DNA of 47,835 bases, from the NCBI GenBank assembly GCA_936924635.1, contig CAKZHP010000053.1:1-47835 (forward strand), in the 5' to 3' direction. How positions within the stretch are numbered: position 1 is the first letter of the stretch; every line of letters starts with the position of its first letter. The notes under the pieces are model-generated. The model was not told the DNA's origin. It saw only the letters and a program-made list of their open reading frames with translations, and did no database searches. The stretch comes from an uncultured Propionibacteriaceae bacterium. Its GTDB lineage: Bacteria > Actinomycetota > Actinomycetes > Propionibacteriales > Propionibacteriaceae. Positions 31,719 to 40,500 of this stretch are shown here, one piece after another. The translations under genes were made by a program, and so were the position numbers.

Positions 31719-32087
31719 ATGGCAACGGTTGATGTGACAGACAAGAACTTCCGCGAAGTGACCGAGCGGGAAGGGATCGTCATCCTTGACTTCTGGGCTA
31801 CCTGGTGCGGTGCATGCAAGGCGTTTGCGCCGGTGTACGAGGCAGCATCTGAGAGCCACATGGATATCCTCTTTGGCAAGGTCGACACGGAGGCGGCGCA
31901 GCAGTTGTCTGAGTCACTCGCAATCCGCGCGCTACCAACAATCGCGGTCTACCGCGACTCGATCAGGGTGTTCTTCCAGGCCGGTGCGCTCCCGAGGCCC
32001 GCGCTTGACGACCTGATCACACAGGTACGGGCGCTCGACATGGCGCAAGTGCGAGCCGAGATCGAGAGCCATGCCCACGTCCACTAG
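31719..32087 (+). CDS. Thioredoxin
   Basis: 122 residues from ATG 31719; an in-frame ATG 87 bases upstream would cross the operator and lacks a ribosome site. Thioredoxin fold: VDVTDKNFREV, IVILDFWATWCGACKAFAPVYEAA, with active site WCGAC (29-33), FGKVDTEAAQQLSESLAIRALPTIAVYRDS (cis-Pro in LPT) and FFQAGALPRPALDDLI. The active site is C-G-A-C rather than C-G-P-C, which usually changes redox potential. It ends with an extra acidic helix (MAQVRAEIESHAHVH). Likely recycles MsrA/MsrB and the AhpD-like peroxidase. Confidence 0.92.
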   Translation: MATVDVTDKNFREVTEREGIVILDFWATWCGACKAFAPVYEAASESHMDILFGKVDTEAAQQLSESLAIRALPTIAVYRDSIRVFFQAGALPRPALDDLITQVRALDMAQVRAEIESHAHVH

Positions 32088-32165
32088 TAGTTGCCGTGGT
32101 CAGGAGGACGATGTCCCGGACATGCGTCGGGCTGCGTGAGGCGTCTCCCTGATTGGATCGGGTCG

Positions 32166-33037
32166 TCAGGAGTTGATGTTGTCGAGTTCGGCGAGGTCCT
32201 GTTCTGTGAGGGACAAACTGGCGCCGGTGATGTTCTCGCGCAGGTGCGCGACCTTCGAGGTCCCAGGGATGAGGAGGATGTTCTCCGAGCGCTGCAGCAG
32301 CCAAGCAAGGGCGACAGCCATCTGGGTTGTCTCCAGACGGGTTGCCACGGCGGTGAGCGCATCGGCCTGGAGCGGGGAGAACCCACCGAGGGGGAAGAAG
32401 GGGACGTAGGCGATGTTGTCGGCGGCGAGGCTGTCGATCAGATGGTCGTCCCACCGGTTGGCGAGGTTGTACATGTTCTGCACGCAGACGATCGGTGTCA
32501 CCGCGCGGGCTTCGGCAACCTGCTCAGCGGTGACGTTACTGACTCCGAGCTGGCCGATCAATTCCTCTTGCTGGAGGCCGGCGAGGGTCTCCATGGCTTC
32601 GGCGATCGAGCCTGGCTGGGGGCCGTTGGCATCTCCCATGCGCATGTTCACCAGGTCGAGGCGCTCGGCCCCCAGGGATTCAAGGTTGTCCCGGAACTGC
32701 TGGCGCAGCTCCTCGGGAGTGCGCGCGGTTGGCCAGCCGCCCTCGGCGTCGCGGTTCGCGCCGACCTTGGTGGCGATCAGTACCGACTCCGGATACGGAT
32801 GCAGCGCCTCACGAATCAACTCGTTGGCGACCCGCGGGCCGTAGGCGTCGCTGGTGTCGATGTGCGTGACGCCCTGCGCGACCGCCTCGCGTAGCACCGC
32901 GATCGCGCCGTCATGGTCAGCCGGTGGCCCCATCACCCAGGGTCCCGCGAGCTGCATGGCCCCGTAGCCGAAGCGGGTGACACTCCGTTCGCCAAGGTTC
33001 CAGGTGCCGCCGGGAGCGTGATTGACGCTGTGGTCAT
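32166..33037 (-). CDS. Aldo/keto reductase (N-terminus apparently frameshifted)
   Basis: NADPH-dependent oxidoreductase of the YdbC-like subgroup. After residue about 10: SVTRFGYGAMQLAGPWVMGPP, GVTHIDTSDAYGPRVANELI (Asp/Tyr), SVLIATKVGANRDAEGGW (Lys), RLDLVNMRMGD in place of the usual His segment, IGQLGVSNVTAEQVAEA, FFPLGGFSPLQ, LLIPGTSKVAHLRENI. The best start, ATG 33037 with AAGGAAGG nine bases upstream, is out of frame by one base with the enzyme; the in-frame alternative is a TTG at 33107 without a clear ribosome site. So either a base is missing near the N-terminus (mutation or sequencing error) or an unusual start is used. Divergent from hxlR. Confidence 0.82.
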
Positions 33038-33123
33038 CGTGTCGTGCCTTCCTTGTTCGGATCAGGGGTGGTGCTCCGCACCGTCTTGTATCAGTGTTGG
33101 AGAGCAACTCTCTTCTGGGAAGT

Positions 33124-33141
33124 ACGCACTTCGGAGTGCGT
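33124..33141. promoter_or_regulatory. HxlR operator candidate
   Basis: ACGCACT-TCGG-AGTGCGT is a perfect inverted repeat between the divergent aldo/keto reductase and hxlR genes, 23 bases before the first hxlR ATG. HxlR regulators commonly bind such dyads beside their own gene and a divergent oxidoreductase. Confidence 0.6.
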
Positions 33142-33163
33142 TACCTCCTGTGGAAAGGCGGAC

Positions 33164-33592
33164 ATGATGGCGACGACGACCGCGGCCGAGAAGCGCGAGC
33201 GGGCCAAGAGCGCGTACAACGCGTTCCTCGCGGTGTGCCCGAGCCGTCAGCTCCTCGACCGGCTCGCCGACAAATGGGTCGTGCTCATCCTCTGTGCTCT
33301 CGGCGGCGACGGCACCGGCAGCGTCGGCGAGCCGGCGTCTATGCGGTACTCCGAACTCTCCCGCCTCATCGCCGGTGTCAGCCAGAAGATGCTCACCCAA
33401 ACCCTTCGATCCCTGGAACGAGACGGCCTCATCACCCGCACGGTCACCCCGACTGTCCCCGCCACCGTCGACTACGCGCTCACAGACCTCGGTCTCTCGC
33501 TCCACCGGACCACCCGGCAGCTCAGGGTCTGGGCGCAAGACCACATGGACACTGTCCAGACCCATCGCGACCACTACGACACCCAGCACTGA
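33164..33592 (+). CDS. HxlR-family transcriptional regulator
   Basis: 142 residues from ATG 33164 (ATG 33167 equally possible). HxlR winged helix: CPSRQLLDRLADKWVVLILCALGG, MRYSELSRLIAGVSQKMLTQTLRSLERDGLITRTV, VPATVDYALTDLGLSLHRTTRQLRVWAQDH. The single Cys before the DNA-binding domain is at the position used for redox or electrophile sensing in HypR/YodB-type members (inference). Divergent from the aldo/keto reductase with a palindrome between them, a standard arrangement for quinone/aldehyde-responsive regulation. Confidence 0.9.
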   Translation: MMATTTAAEKRERAKSAYNAFLAVCPSRQLLDRLADKWVVLILCALGGDGTGSVGEPASMRYSELSRLIAGVSQKMLTQTLRSLERDGLITRTVTPTVPATVDYALTDLGLSLHRTTRQLRVWAQDHMDTVQTHRDHYDTQH

Positions 33593-33639
33593 CACCGTGC
33601 GACATCCGGGTACGCTGACCGAGCGCTTCGCTCCCAGGC

Positions 33640-33887
33640 TTGACATTGAGGCAGGGGAAGCCACCGCAGAGGATGTCCATCGGTTCGACGGCGCTCCAGT
33701 CGATGCTGGTGACGTCACCGAGGTTCAGCGCGTCGGGCCAGTGGCGGGCGACGGGTTCGTTGATCTCGAAGAACCAGATCGTCTCGGCGTCGAAGACATA
33801 CTTGACAGCCAGATCGAGTCCGCCGTATCGAGACAACAGCGACCCGACCCGCAGACGACGCTCACCAGACGGGGTGTGGTCGTGCAT
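33640..33887 (-). pseudogene. N-terminal remnant of a DNA (cytosine-5-)-methyltransferase
   Basis: Reads LRVGSLLSRYGGLDLAVKYVFDA (motif I, normally SLFSGYGGLD), TIWFFEINEPVARHWPDALNLGDVTSIDW (motif II-III) and VEPMDILCGGFPCLNV (motif IV, normally GGFPCQDVS). After the catalytic PC the similarity ends and unrelated sequence follows to a stop at 33522. Conserved residues are changed as well (S-R for S-G, PCL for PCQ). Such methyltransferases are common near the relaxase in these elements, so this is probably an element gene truncated when cargo entered. I see no matching C-terminal part elsewhere. The following 280 bases (33888-34167) hold nothing I recognise. Confidence 0.72.
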
Positions 33888-34167
33888 GAAGGCTCCGGCA
33901 GTTCGGTGACCCCGAACCCGAGCCCCTCACGGCGCCCTGTCGCCGGGCTGATCACCTGCCAGGTGCACGATCCCGCCTGGTCGCCCGCGGAACCCCGCCG
34001 ATAACCCGACGGAGCGCGTCCGCTCTCGACCGGCAGCCCGACGCCGATCCGTCTCCCCGCTCAGCCCTCTCTGAGCTGCCACGCGTCTTGCAGGTCGAGG
34101 GAGGGTGCCCCCTTCGTCGTGCGCCTCGGACCCCCGCCTCGTCGCCGACTACGGCTCGGAGCTGTCG

Positions 34168-35184
34168 GTGACGGATAACGTGAGTACCATGCTCAACTTG
34201 CTGGTTGACACCTCGACGTGGCTAGACCTGTCCAAACGACGTGACGGTCAGCGATGGATCGTTGCCCTCCGCGTCCTTGTTCATCAGGGTGAGGTCGAGT
34301 TGATCGTGCCGTCGCTCGTCATCGAGGAGTATGAGCGCAATCGAGAGCGTGTCGAGGCGTCGATGACCGCTAGTGTCGCTCAGCGCTTCAAACTGATCCG
34401 ACAGGATCTTGATGACTTCGGCGGCACCGACACCGAGCAGGCGCTCAGGACCGTTGAAGACCTTGCACGCCACGCACCACTGATTGGCGCGATGACGACC
34501 CGCAACTTCGATGAAGTCCTCGATCTGCTCCGTGGTGGCCGCGCAGTGGAGGCCACGGACTCGGAACGCCACGCGGCGGTCGAACGAGGTCTCTCGAAGC
34601 GAGCACCTTTTCACCGCTCGCGCAACAGTGTCGCCGACGCGTTGCTGCTCGAGTTGTACGCAACCGCGATTGCAACTGTCGATCTTGCGCAACACCCCCA
34701 TGCGTTCGTTACGTCCAACAGCGAGGACTTCTCATTACCCAATGGGGACAAGCGGCTGCCGCATCCAGACATCTCGGCAGCCTTCGCATCGGAGCATTCC
34801 ACTTACGCACTGGGAGTCGACGGATTGAACGGGGTCCTTCGTCACCACTTCAGTCCAGAGATCGAGGAACTGTTCGCAGATACCGATTTCGTGGAGGAGC
34901 CGCGACGCTTGGATGAAATCCAAGACGCTGAGAAGGAGCTTTTCGATCGCATCTGGTACCACCGTTCACTGCAACACGAGTACCATTTGGAGGATGCTGG
35001 CGACTATGCCGGGCTCGAACGGTTACGGAAAATCGCCGGCGAGGGGCGAGCACGCGTTGAGGGGACCTACACGCAACCGGGAGAGCTAGGACCATACTCA
35101 GATTTCGAACTTGGCATGCTCAACGGGAAAATCTCTGCGTTGCGATGGGTCCTTGGCAGTGAGTGGGATTTTCTCGACACCTAG
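34168..35184 (+). CDS. PIN-domain nuclease (DUF4935-like)
   Basis: 338 residues from GTG 34168 (GGAG six bases upstream); ATG 34189 is the alternative. PIN acidic residues are in order: NLLVDTSTWLDLSKR (Asp), ELIVPSLVIEEYERNR (Glu), NSVADALLLELYAT (Asp), HAFVTSNSEDFSLPNG (Ser-Asn-x-Asp-like). A C-terminal helical half of unknown fold follows (EEPRRLDEIQDAEKELFDRIWYHRSLQHEY). Predicted metal-dependent RNase. No antitoxin-like small gene precedes it, so a stand-alone defence or abortive-infection nuclease is more likely than a VapC toxin. Converges on the HEPN-like gene. Confidence 0.78.
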   Translation: MTDNVSTMLNLLVDTSTWLDLSKRRDGQRWIVALRVLVHQGEVELIVPSLVIEEYERNRERVEASMTASVAQRFKLIRQDLDDFGGTDTEQALRTVEDLARHAPLIGAMTTRNFDEVLDLLRGGRAVEATDSERHAAVERGLSKRAPFHRSRNSVADALLLELYATAIATVDLAQHPHAFVTSNSEDFSLPNGDKRLPHPDISAAFASEHSTYALGVDGLNGVLRHHFSPEIEELFADTDFVEEPRRLDEIQDAEKELFDRIWYHRSLQHEYHLEDAGDYAGLERLRKIAGEGRARVEGTYTQPGELGPYSDFELGMLNGKISALRWVLGSEWDFLDT

Positions 35185-35312
35185 CGCCATCCGTGCGCAT
35201 GCTCAGGTATGCCCGCGTTGCGAAATCCGAGCACCATCCATCGAGGTCAAGATGCAGTCGCCATGAGCACCTAAGCCGCGGCATGAGGCACGATCGGTGT
35301 TGCTGTCCGAGG

Positions 35313-36254
35313 TCAGAACGGGTATTGAACTTGAGGGCTCGCTCGCGACGGCTCGGCGAACTGGTCATCGCTGAGAGAGGGTGAATTGCGGCCGTACTCA
35401 GGATCGTCGTAGACAGCGAATCCACCTGGTTCCGACGCTGAGGCCACGAATCGATAGACAGGGCTTACGAGCACGCAAGCTGGGAGTATGAAGTGCTTGA
35501 CGAAAGGAATGGCTTCAGCATCACGGCGCACGTAGGAGCGTCCGATTGGGCCTGGAAAGTAGTTCTCATCTCGGCTATGAGGGCTGAAGATTCGCTGGAC
35601 CAGCTCGCATAACAGAACGACAGCGGCCAGTGCGGCGTCGCGCGCGTCACCGCTGTCGAGATCAGAGCGATAGTGCACGGCTGCGTGCCTCATGCGCATG
35701 AGACGTAAGTAGTCACGGGCGGTCTCTTCGTCGAGAACACCCCATTCCTTTAGCGTCCGCACGCACTTTTGCCAGTCATCGAGAGATTTCTTTCCAGCAA
35801 CGTGTTTAGTCGCCGGATGCGATGAGTAGTCGTCTCGCAATGTCAGGACTAGCTGATTCAGTATTCGTTCACCAAGGCCGCAGGCCCCCAGAAGCGCTGA
35901 GTAGTAGCTCCCCGAGACAAAGGCGTTACGCACCTGCGCTAGGTAGACGTTGTGAAGCGCCACAACCGACCAGGGCGCCACACCGAGATCGGTGAAATCG
36001 CGAATCTTCTGCTCGAAGTCTTCGATGCCGAACTGGTAGATAATCGCTTCTTTCACATGCGATTGATTAGTTAGCCACTGCTTCTTTATCTGCTCTTCCC
36101 AGTCATCTTTGATCTCGGTAGTCAGCGTGTGAGCGCGTGTATCGAAAGTGATGGCGGCGGGCGTGAACCTACGCGAGTCATCGCCGTCAACGCGCTGCCG
36201 TCCGATCTCGACTTTCACGGCACGTGACGACGGCGGGCGTGCAGCACTTCCCAT
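35313..36254 (-). CDS. HEPN-like effector candidate of the TIR operon
   Basis: 313 residues, no family recognised with confidence. Mostly helical middle: NVYLAQVRNAFVSGSYYSALLGACGLGERILNQLVLTLRDDY, then DYLRLMRMRHAAVHYRSD, where R189-x4-H194 (RHAAVH) matches the HEPN RNase signature Rx4-6H, followed by DARDAALAAVVLLCELVQRIF. The C-terminus (SYVRRDAEAIPFVKHFILPACVLV, FAVYDDPEYGRNSPSLSD) may be a sensor or regulatory part. Last gene of the TIR operon, three bases after the preceding stop. The composition is lower in GC than the conjugation genes, suggesting separate acquisition. An RNA-cleaving effector is my inference. Confidence 0.72.
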   Translation of the reverse strand: MGSAARPPSSRAVKVEIGRQRVDGDDSRRFTPAAITFDTRAHTLTTEIKDDWEEQIKKQWLTNQSHVKEAIIYQFGIEDFEQKIRDFTDLGVAPWSVVALHNVYLAQVRNAFVSGSYYSALLGACGLGERILNQLVLTLRDDYSSHPATKHVAGKKSLDDWQKCVRTLKEWGVLDEETARDYLRLMRMRHAAVHYRSDLDSGDARDAALAAVVLLCELVQRIFSPHSRDENYFPGPIGRSYVRRDAEAIPFVKHFILPACVLVSPVYRFVASASEPGGFAVYDDPEYGRNSPSLSDDQFAEPSRASPQVQYPF

Positions 36255-36257
36255 AGA

Positions 36258-36581
36258 TCAACGCGCTCCTGTGCCGTCGAACGACTGACTATTCAGCACT
36301 CGCGCCACGGCTGCTATCGCTTGCGCGTAAGGACCATCCTCCGATCGCTTCGCAGGATCGAGCGAAGAGAAGGGCACGAGGGCATCGTGCTTAGGATTGA
36401 TCGTCGCCATCCATACAGACCAAGCGTCATGGACGTCTTCAAGCGAGACGTCCACGCCCTTCACCAGTACAAGCAACGCATACAGACGATAGAGAGCCCA
36501 AGCGTCGTCGTCGGGTCGCTGTTCCGGATCCAGTGTTGCCTCGATGCGCGCGGCGATCTCGTCGATATAGTTCAGAGCCAT
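36258..36581 (-). CDS. DUF7701-like small protein of the TIR operon
   Basis: 107 residues: MALNYIDEIAARIEATLDPEQRPDDDAWALYRLYALLVLVKGVDVSLEDVHDAWSVWM, then HDALVPFSSLDPAKRSEDGPYAQAIAAVARVL. The pattern (NYIDEIA... LY.LYALL..VKG... VHDAW..WM... SLVPF) matches what I recall of DUF7701 proteins in actinobacteria. Helical, cytosolic, no catalytic motif. It overlaps the membrane-protein gene by 10 bases, so the four genes are translated together. Possibly an adaptor or regulator. Confidence 0.72.
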   Translation of the reverse strand: MALNYIDEIAARIEATLDPEQRPDDDAWALYRLYALLVLVKGVDVSLEDVHDAWSVWMATINPKHDALVPFSSLDPAKRSEDGPYAQAIAAVARVLNSQSFDGTGAR

Positions 36582-37030
36582 ACGATCACAGCCAGCACTA
36601 AGTTTATCAGCAGAAACACGACCGGGACGACTCTCTCGATCGTACCAAGTTCAGCGTATCTAGGACGCCATCTGGCGATCGGGTCACTCTTAAGTTGATT
36701 CCACTCGTCCAAGAACGGACGCACCTCGAAGTACTCTTCCTCAATTGCGTTGATGACAGCAAACTTCGCCTTGTTTAGGTCGCGGTAACTTTTCAGTTGG
36801 AGCCACCAGGTCGCACTTGTGACGACGCCGACAACGCAAAGAAGAAAAGACAAGAACGGCTCGATGGAACCTCGTGATCCTACTGCTTGAACTAAAGCAG
36901 GAGCGCCAAGAAGGATCGATTGCAGTGTCAGGTAGAACTGATTAGCATGGCCGCGCCGAGCGGAGACTCGATCGGCCATCTCGACAGCCAACTTGTAGAG
37001 CTCCACTGTGTCGTGAGTGGGTTCCTTCAT
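36572..37030 (-). CDS. Small membrane protein paired with the TIR-like protein
   Basis: 152 residues from ATG 37030, overlapping the TIR stop (ATGA). An amphipathic N-terminus (VELYKLAVEMADRVSARRGHANQFYLTLQ) precedes two close membrane helices (about 32-52 and 57-78), a cytosolic helical stretch (LKSYRDLNKAKFAVINAIEEEYFEVRPFLDEW) and a final membrane helix (132-152). This matches a family I recall as RipA-type octameric membrane proteins, found next to TIR-like genes. Plausibly a pore-forming or membrane-docking partner gated by a TIR signal. The role is inferred. Confidence 0.78.
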   Translation of the reverse strand: MKEPTHDTVELYKLAVEMADRVSARRGHANQFYLTLQSILLGAPALVQAVGSRGSIEPFLSFLLCVVGVVTSATWWLQLKSYRDLNKAKFAVINAIEEEYFEVRPFLDEWNQLKSDPIARWRPRYAELGTIERVVPVVFLLINLVLAVIVWL

Positions 37031-37407
37031 CGATTGCCAGCGATCAGCAGTTTCAGATTGTCCCAAGTCCAGTCATAGAGCTTGTCGCTCGCCAAGGCTG
37101 CCGTAGGCCGCTGACACGTCACGTTGTAGCCCTTCAGGAGAAAGTACGGCGTACCCTCGTCGCGGGCGATCTCGATCTCAGCACTCACGCCTGTCGCGCT
37201 AGCAGTGTGCTGACCGCAGAGAACGATGACCTGGTCGCAGCGGCGGATACGACGACGTGCGTCCTCTCGCCACGTCGGGCTCGCAGTCTTCACTGACCAG
37301 TCGGCCACCTCGAACGGGCTATCTGGCAGTCGGGCCTGGCCGATGAGCAGGTCCTTCAGGCGCGCATCATGGTCATAATCGAAGCTGACAAACACATCCT
37401 GCGCCAT
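37027..37407 (-). CDS. TIR-like protein (MTH538/ThsB type)
   Basis: 126 residues, one domain. QDVFVSFDYDHDARLKDLLIGQ, FEVADWSVKT, WREDARRRIRRCDQVIVLCGQHTASATGVSAEIEIARDEGTPYFLLKGY follow the TIR-like MTH538/ThsB fold. The Glu in SAEIEIA (Glu77/Glu79) is where TIR enzymes place the NAD-cleaving Glu. In Thoeris, ThsB makes an ADP-ribose-type signal after phage sensing. No ThsA (SIR2/SLOG or Macro) gene accompanies it; instead a membrane protein, a DUF7701-like and a HEPN-like protein follow. First gene of the operon; a GAGGAG ribosome site and TATATA lie within 25 bases of ATG 37407. Confidence 0.83.
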   Translation of the reverse strand: MAQDVFVSFDYDHDARLKDLLIGQARLPDSPFEVADWSVKTASPTWREDARRRIRRCDQVIVLCGQHTASATGVSAEIEIARDEGTPYFLLKGYNVTCQRPTAALASDKLYDWTWDNLKLLIAGNR

Positions 37408-37570
37408 GCTCTACTCCTCTATATAGCGAGCGCAGCACAGATAACTGGCTTACCGCTCGTGCCGTGTGTCCGTAGTCACGTCTCCATCCTACGACCGAGG
37501 CGGAACGAGGTCCGCGCGACACGACCACCATGCAACGAGCCACGATCGTCGCCGCGCGCACCTTCGATGC

Positions 37571-40500
37571 ATGACGGTCTCGATGCGGGTGATGTCGGCC
37601 GGGGACGGCTACAAGTACCTGCTGCGCACGGTCGCGGCCGCGGACGGCGACCGTGCGCTGTCCACGCCGTTGACGAGGTACTACGTGGAGGCGGGCACAC
37701 CACCGGGCCAATGGCTCGGGGCCGGCGTCGCCTCCTTCGGCCAGGGCCAGCTCGCGGTGGGTGATCGGGTTTCGGAGGCCCAGCTCCAGCTCTTGATGGG
37801 GATGGGTCGTGACCCGATCACCGGCGACCCGCTCGGGCACGCGTTCCCCGCCTACCAGTCGGTGCCGGAGCGGATCGACGCCCGGATCGCCGACCTCGAC
37901 CCCGGCCTGAGCCCTGGCGCGAAGGGTGAGGCGGTCGCGCGGATCGAGGCCGAGGAGACCGAGCGCGGCAGGCGCCGTGCGGTGGCGGGGTTCGACTTCA
38001 CCTTCTCGATCCCGAAGTCGGCCTCGGCGTTGTGGGCGGTTGCTGATGCCGGGACGCAGGCGCTGATCGGGGAGGCGCATCATGCGGCGGTTGCGGAGGT
38101 GGTTGCGTTCATGGAGCGGGAGGTTGCAGCCACGCGGTCCGGTGCAACCGCCGGCGACGGAGCCGTTGCGCAGGTTGACGTGACCGGGTTGGTGGCGACG
38201 TCGTTCGATCACTTCGACTCCCGCGCCGGCGACCCCCATCTGCACACCCACGTCGTCATCTCCAACAAGGTGCAGACCGCGTTCGACGGGAAGTGGCGGA
38301 GCTTGGATGGTCGGCCGATGCACGCCGCGGTGGTCGCGCTGTCGGAGTTGCACGAGGCGGTGTTCGCCGACCATATGACGCGCACCTTCGGCGTCGAGTG
38401 GGAAGCCCGCGACATGGGCCGGGACCGCAACCCGGCGTGGGCGATCAGCACCGTGCCGGAGGAGCTGGTCCAGGAGTTCTCGACTCGTGCCCGGCACATC
38501 GACGCCGAGAAGGACCGGTTGATCGCCGAGTATGTCGCCCGGCACGGTCGCCAGCCCTCCACGGCCACGATCATCAAGCTCCGCGCGCAAGCCACCCTGT
38601 CCACACGCCCGGAGAAGGAGGTGCGGTCGCTGGCCGACCTCACCGCCGAGTGGCGCACCCGCGCGACCGGGGTGCTCGGTCAGGACGCCACCGGATGGGC
38701 GCGCACTGTCACCGACAACGACAAGGCGTTGCTGCTGCGTGCCGACGACGTGCCGCTGGAGGTCGTTGCCGAACTCGGGCAGACCGTGGTTGAGGTGGTG
38801 GGTGAGAAGCGCTCGACGTGGCGGCGGTGGAACCTGATGGCTGAGGCGTCCCGGCACACGATGGGCTGGCGGTTCGCCACCATGCGCGACCGCGAAGCCG
38901 TCGTGGGGATGATCGCCGACGCCGCCGAGCAAGCATCGCTGCGGTTGACGCCGCCCGACCTCGTCACGAGCCCGGCCGCGTTTCGGCGGGTGGACGGCAC
39001 CAGCGTGTTCCGCCCGAAGCACTCGACCGTGTTCTCCTCCGAGCTGCTGCTCGCGGCCGAGGACCGGCTGCTCGAACGCTCCCGCGCCCTGACCGGACCG
39101 ACCGTGCCGCTGGCGACGGTCGAGAAGGTCACCACGAAGCCTGATCGTGAGGGGCGGATGCTCGGTGAGGATCAGGCCGACGCGCTCATGAGGATCGCGG
39201 TCTCTGGCCGGATGCTCGATGTGCTGGTCGGGCCGGCCGGCGCCGGGAAGACCACCGCGATGTTCGCGTTGCGGCGCGCGTGGGAGAAGGAACACGGCAA
39301 GGGCTCCGTGGTTGGACTCGCGCCGTCCGCGGTGGCTGCGCAGGTTCTCGCCGACGACCTCGGGATCGCGACGGAGAACACCGCGAAGTGGTGGCAGAAC
39401 CATCTCGTCCACGGCACCGACTTCGAGGCGGGGCAGCTCGTCATCATCGACGAAGCCTCCCTCGCCGGCACTCTGTCGTTGGATCGGATCACGCACCTGG
39501 CCCAACGAGCCGGGGCCAAGGTGCTCCTGGTCGGCGACTACGCACAGCTCCAGTCCGTGGACGCCGGCGGCGCGTTCGGACTTCTCGTCGGTGACCGCGG
39601 CGATGCACCCGAGTTGGTCGACGTGCACCGGTTCACCAACGCCTGGGAGAAGACCGCATCCCTTGCACTGCGGCACGGACGCACGCAGGTGATCGACACC
39701 TACCTCGACCACGACCGCATCCGCGACGGTGACGCCGAGGTGATGACCGATGCCGCTTACACCGCTTGGCGCGCCGACCGGGAGCGAGGGTTGGTGTCGG
39801 TGCTGGTGGCCGAGACCCGCGAGGACGTGAGCGCCCTCAACCAGCGCGCCCGTGCCGATCTGATCCTCGACGGCACGTTGAAGCCGGGCCGGGAGGTCGA
39901 GCTGAACGACGGCACCACTGCCGGGGTAGGGGACACGATCATCACCCGCCGCAACGACCGCCGCCTCCGCAACGGCAAAGACTGGGTCCGCAACGGCGAC
40001 ACCTGGACCATCACCGGCGTCCGCGACGACGGCTCAGTCACCATCCGCAAGACCGGCCGCCGGTTCGGCGGCTCCATCGTCCTGCCCGCCGGCTACGTGA
40101 CCGACCATGTTGATCTGGGCTACGCGATCACCGCGCATAGGGCGCAGGGCGTCACGGTCGATACCGCCCACGTGCTGGTGGAGCCGACCACCACGCGGGA
40201 GAACCTCTACGTCGCGATGACCCGCGGCAAGCACTCCAACCACGCCTACGTCATCCTCGACCGGGCCGACGAACACGCCCACCCGCATCCGGGCGACAAC
40301 CCCGACGCCACCGGACGCTCCGTCCTGTTCGGCGTGCTCCAACACACCGGGGCCGAGCTGTCCGCACACGAGACCATCACCGCCGAACACGAGCACTGGG
40401 GCTCTATCGCGCAGCTCGCCGCCGAGTACGAAACGATTGCTGCCGCAGCACAACGAGACCGCTGGGCCACCCTCGTCCGTGCCTCTGGTCTGACTGCCGA

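Noticed and set aside
35313..37407. Canonical Thoeris system
   Set aside because: The TIR-like protein fits ThsB, but none of the neighbours has a SIR2, SLOG or Macro domain as in ThsA, so it cannot be called Thoeris.
37408..37570. oriT/nic site upstream of the relaxase
   Set aside because: Only a weak six-base inverted repeat (CGAGCG...CGCTCG) is visible and no known MobF nic motif, so no oriT was called.
37373..39712. Very long open frame (779 codons) opposite the relaxase gene
   Set aside because: It is antisense to a clearly conserved MobF relaxase; such open frames arise from high-GC codon bias, and the peptide is low-complexity Arg/Gly/His-rich with no motif.
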